Source: Bacteroidales bacterium (GTDB lineage Bacteria > Bacteroidota > Bacteroidia > Bacteroidales > UBA932). From it: DNA of 64,000 nucleotides. Below, piece by piece: positions 16,358 through 23,642 of this stretch. Location: assembly GCA_017961175.1 (NCBI GenBank), contig JAGCXV010000064.1, positions 1 through 64,000 on the forward strand. Direction: 5' to 3'. The stretch's first letter is position 1, and each line of letters opens with the position of its first letter. Under the pieces are notes generated by a model. It was not told the DNA's origin. It made no database searches and worked only from the letters and a program-made list of their open reading frames with translations. Position numbers and translations under genes: made by a program.

Positions 16358-17389
16358 TTATCTCATCAGATAAGGGAGGAAACGCCTCTTGGCAAGATTC
16401 TTAAGGGCGGTATTGGTTCCTCTTGCAACCGCTCTCAGCGGATCCTCGGCAACGTGGAACGGAATCTTCAGCTTGTCTGAAAGCCTCTTGTCGAGACCGC
16501 GGATAAGGGCTCCGCCGCCGCTCAGATAGATGCCTTCCTTTACGATATCGGCATAAAGCTCAGGAGGAGTCTGCTCCAGAACCTTAATGATGGTAACCTC
16601 GAGCTTTGCAAGCGACTTGTCCAGGCAATGTGCTATCTCCATGGAAGTTACAGGAACATCCACTGGGTATGCGGTCATAAGGTTAGGGCCTCTTACAACA
16701 AACGGCTCAGGTGGAGTTTCCAGTTCAGGAATCGCAGCCCCGACGGCTATCTTTATCTGTTCAGCGGTAATTTCTCCAACCTTGATGTTGTACTGCTGGC
16801 GCAGATACTGCTGGATGTCGGAAGTGAACACGTCTCCGGCAACCTTGAGGCTCTCGTTCCAGACAATTCCGCCAAGAGAAATAACGGCACATTCCGTGGT
16901 TCCGCCTCCGATGTCCACAACCATGTGGCCGGAAGGTTTCTCCACATCCAGTCCAATACCGATAGCTGCTGCCATTGGTTCAAGGAGGATGTAAACATCT
17001 CTTCCTCCGGAGTGCTCTGCAGCATCCCTGACGGCTCTGGTTTCCACCTCGGTACTGCCGCTCGGAATGGCGATCACGATCCTCAGGTTAGGGGTGAAGA
17101 GGGAGGTTCTCTTGCTGTTTATCATCTTGATGAATCCTCTGATCATATGCTCTGCGGCCTGGAAGTCTGCGATCACACCATCCTTCATTGGCCTGATAGT
17201 CTTGATATTAGGATTCGTTCTCTCGTGCATCAGCCTGGCCTGTGTTCCAATGGCCATAGGCTTTTTCGTGTTCATGTCTATCGCGATGATAGAAGGCTCA
17301 TCGACCACAATCTTGTCTTTCATGAAGATGACGGTGTTGGCCGTTCCAAGGTCGATTGCAAGTTCCTGTGTCAAAAATGAAAATGCCAT
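16358..17389 (-). CDS. mreB: Rod shape-determining actin homologue MreB
   Basis: MreB is the bacterial actin that organises lateral wall synthesis. The 343-residue protein begins with an amphipathic stretch (MAFSFLTQEL), then the phosphate-1 loop DLGTANTVIF. The nucleotide-binding motifs VVDIGGGTTECAVI and LSGGGALIRGLD are also present. It follows purH by 19 bp and heads mreBCD-mrdA-rodA. No separate promoter was seen in the short gap, so expression from the purH promoter is likely. Confidence 0.97.
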   Translation of the reverse strand: MAFSFLTQELAIDLGTANTVIFMKDKIVVDEPSIIAIDMNTKKPMAIGTQARLMHERTNPNIKTIRPMKDGVIADFQAAEHMIRGFIKMINSKRTSLFTPNLRIVIAIPSGSTEVETRAVRDAAEHSGGRDVYILLEPMAAAIGIGLDVEKPSGHMVVDIGGGTTECAVISLGGIVWNESLKVAGDVFTSDIQQYLRQQYNIKVGEITAEQIKIAVGAAIPELETPPEPFVVRGPNLMTAYPVDVPVTSMEIAHCLDKSLAKLEVTIIKVLEQTPPELYADIVKEGIYLSGGGALIRGLDKRLSDKLKIPFHVAEDPLRAVARGTNTALKNLAKRRFLPYLMR

Positions 17390-17408
17390 ATTCCTCTATA
17401 CTTTTCTT

Positions 17409-18926
17409 TCAATGTTTGAAATGTCTTATGCCGGTCATTACCATAGCGATTCCGTTATCGTTGCAGAATTCTATGCTCTCGTTGTCACGGATCGATCCGC
17501 CCGGCTGGATCACCGTTCTGATACCGTTCTCAAAAGCAATCTCGACACAATCCTTGAACGGGAAGAAAGCGTCGGAAGCCATGACAGCCCCGTCTGTGCT
17601 GAAACCGAAACCATGGGCTTTCTGGATAGCCTGCTTGAGGGCATCCACTCTGGAAGTTTGCCCTACTCCGCTGGCGATCAGCTGCTTGCCCTTTGCCAGA
17701 ACTATGGCGTTGGACTTGGAGTGCTTTACCAGTTTGTTGGCAAACAGAAGGTCTTCCACCTTGTCCTTTTCCGGAGCAAGAAGAGTGACGGTCTTAAGAT
17801 CGTCCGGGGTTTCCGTGTAAGTATCCCTTTCCTGCTGCAGAACTCCTCCGAGCAGGCTGCGGAATTTTGTCTTTGGAAGAGCCACGCCCCTGTTAACCAG
17901 GATAATGCGGTTCTTCTTGGACTTGAGGATTTCCAAAGCCTCGTTACTGTAGGAAGGAGCTATGACGACCTCGAAGAAAATCTTGTTCATTTCCTCGGCG
18001 ATATCCTTTTCCACCGGAGCGTTGGTTGCGATTATTCCGCCGAAAGCCGAAACCGGATCACCCGCCAGGGCCTTTGTCCAGGCCTCAAGAGGGGTTGGCG
18101 CGCTTGCGCATCCGCAGGCATTGTTATGCTTTATGATTGCAACCGTGGTTTCAGTAAAATCGGAGATCAGTTCTATTGCAGCCTCCACATCCAAAAGGTT
18201 GTTGTGGGAAAGTTCCTTGCCGTGGATCTGCTCGGGAAGGCTGTCCTTAGGGCCGAAATAGATGCCGGCCTGGTGAGGATTCTCTCCGTATCGCAGAGGA
18301 CGGAATTCCTTGACAACCTTGTTGAAGGCAGGAGCCTTTATGCTCTCGTTGAACCAGTTGAAAATAGCGCTGTCGTAAGAGGAAGAAACCTCAAACGCCT
18401 TGGCTGCAAGATATTCCCTCTGGCGGATGTTGGTGGAGCAGTCTTGCTCCTTGAGCAATTTCAGCAAATATCCGTACTGCGTCTTGGACGGTACGATCAC
18501 CACATCCTGGTAATTCTTTGCCGCAGCCCTTATCAGGGATATTCCGCCTATGTCAATCTTTTCGATTATTTCCTGACGGGATGCCCCCTTCTCCACATAT
18601 TCCTCAAACGGATACAGATCCACGACCACAAGGTCTATCGGCTCAATCTGGAACCTGGAAAACTCTTCCTGGTCCGAAGGGTTGTCCCTGCGTCCCAGAA
18701 TTCCTCCGAACACAGCCGGGTGAAGGGTCTTGACCCTGCCTCCCAGGATGGACGGATAATGTGTCAGGTCCTCCACCTTGGAAACTGGAATTCCGGCTTC
18801 TTCCAGGAAGGATGCGGTGCCTCCCGTGGACAGGATTTCCACGCCTTCCTTATGGAGCAATGATGCTATCTCAATGATACCGTCCTTGTTATAGACGGAG
18901 ATAAGAGCTTTCTTGATCTGTTTCAC
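17409..18926 (-). CDS. purH: Bifunctional AICAR transformylase/IMP cyclohydrolase
   Basis: PurH catalyses the last two steps to IMP. The IMP cyclohydrolase domain (MGS-like) covers about residues 1-190 with TGGTASFLEEAGI. The AICAR transformylase domain follows with KALRYGENPHQ-type RPLRYGENPHQAG, IKHNNACGCA and the C-terminal GGSIRDNE. I chose a GTG start at 18926 (505 residues, starting MKQIKKALISVYNKDG). The longer reading from a TTG at 18953 would begin inside the -7 box. The gene heads the mreBCD operon, a common Bacteroidota order. Confidence 0.94.
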   Translation of the reverse strand: MKQIKKALISVYNKDGIIEIASLLHKEGVEILSTGGTASFLEEAGIPVSKVEDLTHYPSILGGRVKTLHPAVFGGILGRRDNPSDQEEFSRFQIEPIDLVVVDLYPFEEYVEKGASRQEIIEKIDIGGISLIRAAAKNYQDVVIVPSKTQYGYLLKLLKEQDCSTNIRQREYLAAKAFEVSSSYDSAIFNWFNESIKAPAFNKVVKEFRPLRYGENPHQAGIYFGPKDSLPEQIHGKELSHNNLLDVEAAIELISDFTETTVAIIKHNNACGCASAPTPLEAWTKALAGDPVSAFGGIIATNAPVEKDIAEEMNKIFFEVVIAPSYSNEALEILKSKKNRIILVNRGVALPKTKFRSLLGGVLQQERDTYTETPDDLKTVTLLAPEKDKVEDLLFANKLVKHSKSNAIVLAKGKQLIASGVGQTSRVDALKQAIQKAHGFGFSTDGAVMASDAFFPFKDCVEIAFENGIRTVIQPGGSIRDNESIEFCNDNGIAMVMTGIRHFKH

Positions 18927-18949
18927 GATTCGAGACGTTTTGGCTACCC

Positions 18950-18988
18950 ACAAAATTAAGAAAATCGCCCCAATTTTTATAATTTTGT
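18950..18988. promoter_or_regulatory. Mirrored divergent promoter of purH and ispD
   Basis: ACAAAATTA (18950-18958) and TAATTTTGT (18980-18988) are perfect inverted copies 21 bp apart. Each contains TAATTTTG, a match to the -7 consensus TAnnTTTG, directed leftward to purH and rightward to ispD. No good -33 box is visible for either. The ispD ATG at 19007 lies 19 bp past the rightward box. Confidence 0.55.
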
Positions 18989-19006
18989 CTTGTTAAAAAT
19001 TTGCAA

Positions 19007-19699
19007 ATGGAATACTATGCGGTAATCACTGCCGGAGGGGTTGGGAAAAGGATGAAGGCCCGCGTGCCGAAACAGTTTCTCCCCCTGGACGGTAAACCCA
19101 TACTTTTGAGGACGCTGGAGCTTTTCTCCGGCCTGGATATCCCTGTGAAGATAGTGCTGGTTCTCCCGTCTTCCCATATCGAGGCCTGGAAAGAGACCTA
19201 CAACAAGAGCGGCTCTACGGTTCCGCATGCAATTGTTGCCGGAGGCCTTACCCGCTTCCACTCTGTCAGGGCCGCCCTGGACACCATTCCGGACGGGGCT
19301 GTGGTTGCGGTCCACGACGGCGTACGTCCGATCGTTCCGCCGGAACTTCTCAACAAGCTTTTCACTTATCCTTTGTCTGAGAAATGCTCAGGCGTTATTC
19401 CCGTTTTGAACGTCGTCGAATCGATGAGGCGGAAAGATTATTCAGAAAGTGGAGAGGTTACAGGAACAACCCCTGTTGTCAGGGAAGATTATCTTCTGGT
19501 CCAGACTCCGCAGGTTTTTGACTCCACCCGCCTTAAGCTGGCATATAAAAAACCGTACTCCCCATCGTTCACGGATGACGCGAGCGTAATGGAGAGTAGC
19601 GGTTACAGTTTCGACACGATAGAAGGAAGCAGGTTTAACATTAAGATCACAAATCCCGAGGATCTGGCTTTTGCCACCCGCCTTCTTTCGTCAGTTTAG
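19007..19699 (+). CDS. ispD: 2-C-methyl-D-erythritol 4-phosphate cytidylyltransferase
   Basis: IspD makes CDP-methylerythritol in the MEP isoprenoid pathway. The 230-residue length is standard. ITAGGVGKRMKARVPKQFLP is the CTP-binding N-terminal motif with its conserved Gly, Arg and Lys; VAVHDGVRPIVPP and TDDASVMESSG are the other family signatures. The ATG at 19007 is preferred over a TTG two codons upstream. The gene stands alone, divergent from purH, and its 3' end overlaps the stop of the convergent regulator by 4 bp. Confidence 0.95.
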   Translation: MEYYAVITAGGVGKRMKARVPKQFLPLDGKPILLRTLELFSGLDIPVKIVLVLPSSHIEAWKETYNKSGSTVPHAIVAGGLTRFHSVRAALDTIPDGAVVAVHDGVRPIVPPELLNKLFTYPLSEKCSGVIPVLNVVESMRRKDYSESGEVTGTTPVVREDYLLVQTPQVFDSTRLKLAYKKPYSPSFTDDASVMESSGYSFDTIEGSRFNIKITNPEDLAFATRLLSSV

Positions 19700-20214
19700 G
19701 CTTTTTTCCTTGATTTCTTGTCCTTGCGGTGATAGCCCTTCTCTTCAGGATGGTCTTTCACCCATACCTGACGTTCGATTGCCTGATCCAGGGAAACAAG
19801 GGTTTCGGTATCCTGCACGCTAGGAATGTTCTGGATTGTGTTGATCAGGATGTCCAGCAGGTGATCGTGGTTGAAGCAGTACATCTTCAGAAGCAGAGTG
19901 TGCCTTCCGGTTACGAAATGACACTCGACAACCTCAGGAATCTTTCTAAGAGCCTCAATTACCTCAGGATACTTGTTAACCGGAGAGAGGTTTACCTCTA
20001 CGAAGGCGCAAACGTCAAGACCAAGGGTGGCCGGCTTTACGAGCAGACGGGATCCGGTGATAATGCCCAGAGATTCCATCTTCTTGAACCTCTGATGTAT
20101 AGCAGCTCCGGACACGCCGCATTCGCGGGCTATTTCCAGGAACGGAGTCCTTGCGTTTTTGACCAGGGCGGAGAGAATTTTCTGGTCGGTTTCGTCGATT
20201 TGGTACTTTGCCAT
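19696..20214 (-). CDS. Lrp/AsnC-family transcriptional regulator
   Basis: The 172-residue protein has an N-terminal winged helix-turn-helix (DETDQKILSALVKNARTPF, then ECGVSGAAIHQRFKKME) and a C-terminal RAM ligand-binding domain with VECHFVTGRHTLLLKMYC. Members sense amino acids and act as dimers to octamers. The ATG at 20214 is chosen, because the longer frame would start within the promoter at 20251-20282. A basic tail (RKDKKSRKKA) ends the protein. Targets are unknown, although tryptophanase lies 7 kb away. Confidence 0.92.
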   Translation of the reverse strand: MAKYQIDETDQKILSALVKNARTPFLEIARECGVSGAAIHQRFKKMESLGIITGSRLLVKPATLGLDVCAFVEVNLSPVNKYPEVIEALRKIPEVVECHFVTGRHTLLLKMYCFNHDHLLDILINTIQNIPSVQDTETLVSLDQAIERQVWVKDHPEEKGYHRKDKKSRKKA

Positions 20215-20250
20215 ATTGTTCAAATTAATTGTTTTTCCAACTCTATATTG

Positions 20251-20282
20251 CAAAAATACAATTTTTGAACAAAAACAGCAAA
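20251..20282 (-). promoter_or_regulatory. Promoter of the Lrp-family gene
   Basis: Read leftward, TTTG (20282-20279), a 20-bp spacer and TATTTTTG (20258-20251) form a complete Bacteroidota promoter, the best two-box match in the window. The ATG follows 36 bp further on. The palindromic AT-rich spacer (CAAAAATTG) could also be a site for autoregulation by the Lrp protein. Confidence 0.7.
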
Positions 20283-20297
20283 ATAAATTAAGAAATG

Positions 20298-21206
20298 TTA
20301 CAGGGTGTTAAACTTGTTGTAATAAAACAGCCACCGGATAGGCACCTGGGACTCCATAGCGTTGTGATAATCTGAAAGGGAACAAGGGACAAGCTCCGTT
20401 GTGTTCTTTTTTACAACCGGGACTTCCATCCACCATCTGCCTGTAACACTGCTGTTTATGAAAGTAAGAGTGTCTCCGTGAGACATAAAGTCCACGATTC
20501 TGTGTTCAAATTGTGATGAAAGCTTGCCTTTTTTCTTTTCGGAAGCAGGATCTTCCACTATGTTGTTTGCAACGGCATCCGCAATATGCCAGGCTGTCTG
20601 GGCTGCCATATTCGCGCATACCTTAGGACATCTCTTTTCCGGAATTCCGTAAAGGAACACGGCCTTGAGGTCGCAGGAAAAGCCGATGTATCTTGCTATC
20701 TGGCAGATTTCGTTGGAATAGAATCCGTTAGGGTTTGTGTTCCCGCTCCACGGATAGTCCGCGTGTTTGATGCAGTTCATGTCCAGGAACACGTATCTGA
20801 CATTTCGGAGCAGGGGCTCGCAGGCAGTCATATCATCTCTCAGGGCCCCGAGATTCAGCGTTTCGAATCCGCAGCTGCTGAGGGCGATATCCATATCCGG
20901 CAGGAAGAGATATTTCTGCAGGCCGATGACACAGAAATTCTTCTGCTTTTTTATGGCATCGATCAGTTCCACCGGCATGTTTTCTCCGGAAGAGACGAGG
21001 GCGGAAGAAAAATTCTTTCCAAGATGCAGGGAAGAGACATCCGGAAACTGTTCTCCACATACGACCAGATCTACCCTGTCTTTGGCCTTCTTCCTTGCAG
21101 AAGCGCTTGCAACATATTCTTCAAGGGTAGACACAACGCATCTTTCCATTCCCTTGGAAAGGGCGTAAAGCTTTTTGTAGGAGTCTTTTACCGGATTCTT
21201 TTCCAT
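20298..21206 (-). CDS. Arginase-fold (formimidoylglutamase-like) protein with degenerate metal site
   Basis: The 302-residue protein resembles the Bacteroidota ureohydrolase-fold family often annotated as formimidoylglutamase or arginase. It shows FETLNLGALRDDM, NTNPNGFYSNEICQIARY and TGRWWMEVPVV. True ureohydrolases bind two Mn ions with GGDHS, DxHxD and SxDxDxxDP motifs. Here the last reads FLDMNCIKHADYP and the others are not evident, so catalysis is doubtful. It lies 6 bp after topA and may be cotranscribed with it. Its role is unknown. Confidence 0.7.
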   Translation of the reverse strand: MEKNPVKDSYKKLYALSKGMERCVVSTLEEYVASASARKKAKDRVDLVVCGEQFPDVSSLHLGKNFSSALVSSGENMPVELIDAIKKQKNFCVIGLQKYLFLPDMDIALSSCGFETLNLGALRDDMTACEPLLRNVRYVFLDMNCIKHADYPWSGNTNPNGFYSNEICQIARYIGFSCDLKAVFLYGIPEKRCPKVCANMAAQTAWHIADAVANNIVEDPASEKKKGKLSSQFEHRIVDFMSHGDTLTFINSSVTGRWWMEVPVVKKNTTELVPCSLSDYHNAMESQVPIRWLFYYNKFNTL

Positions 21207-21212
21207 AATATG

Positions 21213-23543
21213 CTATTTCTTTGGCTTGGCGTTTTCAATAAGAGCCTTGCAGTCTTCCAGAGTAAGGTCTGCTGCAGCCTTGGCACCTTTTCCCTTAGGG
21301 ATCTTGTAGTTGTTTCCCTTGTGCTTGATATAAGGGCCGTACCTTCCGTTCAGAACCTGGATATCCTGATCGGCGAATTCCTTTATAAGGCTCTTTTCCG
21401 CAGCCTGCTCCTTGGCCTGGATGAGCTGCTTTGCCTGTTCGATGTCTATGGTGTATGGGTCCTGTCCCTTTGCCAGGGAAACAAACTTCCCGTCCCATTT
21501 CACATAAGCTCCAAATCTTCCGACGGCCGCTGTAACTTCCTTTCCGTCAATAGTTCCTACGAGTCTTGGAAGCTCAAAGAGTTTCAGGGCCTCTTCAAGA
21601 GTTATGGTCTCGATGGACTGGTCTTTCCTCAGCGATGCGAACTGCTTTGCCGGATCTTCGGATGTACCCTTCTGGGCCAGAGGACCGAATTTGCCGAGCC
21701 TTACGGAAATAGGCTTGCCGTCTTTAGGATCGTTTCCGAGAACCCTTTCTGCAGTGACGTGGGTCTTTTCCTGGTTCTGTGCCTGAACTGTATTGTGGAA
21801 CGGAGCGTAGAAAGAAGAAATAAGGTTTGTCCATCCGAGCTTTCCCTCTGCGATGCGGTCGAAATCTTCCTCTATCCTGGCGGTGAAGCCATAGTCCATG
21901 ATGTCTTTGAAATTGTCTTCCAGATAGTGGGTTACAACGGTTCCCATATCCTGAGGGAAGAGCTTGTTCTTCTCGGCTCCCACGTTTTCAGTAACCACCG
22001 TTTCCGTAATGGTTCCCTTCTGAGCAGTGTCTGACGGAGAGTCGAGGGTGATCTTCACGACATCTCTCTTTACACCCGGCCTGGAGTCCTTTACCACATA
22101 GCCTCTCTTGCTTGTGATGGTGGTGATGGTAGGGGCGTAGGTGCTTGGCCTTCCTATGCCGAGCTCTTCCATTTTCTTGACCAGCGTAGCCTCTGAGTAG
22201 CGAGGAGGCCTAGGGGTGAATTTCTGCATGGCCTCGATGGAAAGGGCGTCCATCTTCTGTCCCTGTACGAGGTCTGGAATGAGCTGGCTCAGAGTCTCTT
22301 CTTCCGGTTCGTCATCGCGACCCTCTATATAGAGTTTAAGGAATCCGTCAAAGAGAATCTGTTCGCCTTCGCAAATGAATTTCTCGGCGAATTTGTCGGA
22401 AGAGATGGTGATGGTTGTTCTCTCCACCTTTGCATCTGCCATCTGTGAAGCGACTGCTCTTTTCCAGATAAGGTCATAGAGTTTCTTCTCTGCCGGAGTT
22501 CCCTCGATAGTCCTGTCTGAAGCGTATGTCGGACGGATTGCCTCGTGGGCTTCCTGGGCTCCCTTGGCGTGAGTGTGGAACTGGCGTACCTTGGAGTAGC
22601 TTTCTCCGTAACTTTCAGTTATTGCCTGCTTTATTGTGTTGATTGCCAGGGAGGACAGGTTGGTGGAGTCTGTTCTCATATAGGTAATCTTTCCGCTCTC
22701 GTAAAGAGCCTGGGCAACTCTCATTGTCTGTGATACGGAGAAGCCGAGCTTGCGGCTTGCTTCCTGCTGCAATGAAGATGTTGTAAAAGGAGGAGCCGGA
22801 TATCTGAAAGCTTGTTTTTTCTCTATTGATTCAATGGAGAATCTGCAGCCGGAATTACATTTCTGGAGGAATGCCAGAGCTTCTTCCTTGGTTGAGAATT
22901 TTCCGTCGAGGGTTGCGCTGAGCTTTACCTTGCCGGCAGCAGACTCCGGATGGAAAAGTCCGGTTACCTTATAGAAAGGTGCGGCGGAAAAGTTCTGGAT
23001 TTCCTTTTCCCTGTCTACGATCAGCCTTACAGCCACACTCTGTACCCTTCCTGCGGAAAGGCCCTTTCCCACCTTTCTCCAAAGCACAGGAGAAAGTTCG
23101 AATCCCACGATTCTGTCCAGAACCCTTCTTGCCTGCTGTGCGTTTACAAGGTTCTCGTCAACCGAGCGAGGATTCTCAATGGCATCCAGTATGGCGTTCT
23201 TGGTAATCTCGTGGAAAACAATCCTGCGGGTGTTTTCTGGCTTGAGGCCCAGACGGTTCTGGAGATGCCAGGCAATAGCCTCTCCCTCGCGGTCCTCATC
23301 GCTTGCCAGATAGACGACCTCCGCCTTGTCTGCCAGAGCCTTTAAATCGGAAACGACCTTTTTCTTGTCTGCCGGAACCTGATAAGCCGGTTTGAATCCG
23401 TTCTCTATGTCAACGCCCAGGGCTGTCTTGGGCAAATCGCATATATGTCCGAAGCTTGATTTTACTGTGTATCCCTTTCCCAGGAATTTCTCGATAGTCT
23501 TGGCCTTGGCCGGAGACTCTACAATGACTAGTTTCTCTCCCAT
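21213..23543 (-). CDS. topA: DNA topoisomerase I
   Basis: Type IA topoisomerase, which relaxes negative supercoils. The 776-residue protein has the TOPRIM domain (Glu9 in VESPAKAKT; Asp82, Asp84, Glu86 in SDEDREGE). The catalytic Tyr288 lies in ITYMRTDSTNL, and HEAIRPT follows. The C-terminus has no Cys4 zinc fingers. Instead it has at least three topoisomerase C-terminal repeats of the form GKFGP, GRFGAYVKWDGKF and GRYGPYIKHKGNNY, as usual in Bacteroidota. The next gene downstream is the arginase-fold protein. Confidence 0.97.
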   Translation of the reverse strand: MGEKLVIVESPAKAKTIEKFLGKGYTVKSSFGHICDLPKTALGVDIENGFKPAYQVPADKKKVVSDLKALADKAEVVYLASDEDREGEAIAWHLQNRLGLKPENTRRIVFHEITKNAILDAIENPRSVDENLVNAQQARRVLDRIVGFELSPVLWRKVGKGLSAGRVQSVAVRLIVDREKEIQNFSAAPFYKVTGLFHPESAAGKVKLSATLDGKFSTKEEALAFLQKCNSGCRFSIESIEKKQAFRYPAPPFTTSSLQQEASRKLGFSVSQTMRVAQALYESGKITYMRTDSTNLSSLAINTIKQAITESYGESYSKVRQFHTHAKGAQEAHEAIRPTYASDRTIEGTPAEKKLYDLIWKRAVASQMADAKVERTTITISSDKFAEKFICEGEQILFDGFLKLYIEGRDDEPEEETLSQLIPDLVQGQKMDALSIEAMQKFTPRPPRYSEATLVKKMEELGIGRPSTYAPTITTITSKRGYVVKDSRPGVKRDVVKITLDSPSDTAQKGTITETVVTENVGAEKNKLFPQDMGTVVTHYLEDNFKDIMDYGFTARIEEDFDRIAEGKLGWTNLISSFYAPFHNTVQAQNQEKTHVTAERVLGNDPKDGKPISVRLGKFGPLAQKGTSEDPAKQFASLRKDQSIETITLEEALKLFELPRLVGTIDGKEVTAAVGRFGAYVKWDGKFVSLAKGQDPYTIDIEQAKQLIQAKEQAAEKSLIKEFADQDIQVLNGRYGPYIKHKGNNYKIPKGKGAKAAADLTLEDCKALIENAKPKK

Positions 23544-23571
23544 GTTCCCTTCGTTTGGTTTATTGGAGGTG

Positions 23572-23622
23572 CAAAGTAAATCATTAACTCCCGTTTATTC
23601 CAAATTTTTATTTGTATTTTTG
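23572..23622. promoter_or_regulatory. Divergent promoter region of topA and the class A PBP
   Basis: Rightward, TATTTTTG at 23615-23622 is a good -7 box, with the PBP ATG 21 bp beyond. Leftward, TTACTTTG (23579-23572) differs from TAnnTTTG at one position and lies 29 bp from the topA start. The -33 elements are unclear. The layout resembles the mirrored divergent promoters elsewhere in this window. Confidence 0.4.
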
Positions 23623-23642
23623 TTTTTACAATTTTTTGAAAA

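Noticed and set aside
17067..18863. 598-codon open frame on the plus strand across mreB and purH
   Set aside because: It lies antisense to two clearly conserved genes, has no similarity to a known protein and owes its openness to the codon bias of purH.
20586..22034. 482-codon plus-strand frame across the arginase-fold gene and topA
   Set aside because: It is antisense to conserved genes, crosses the gap between them and has low-complexity composition.
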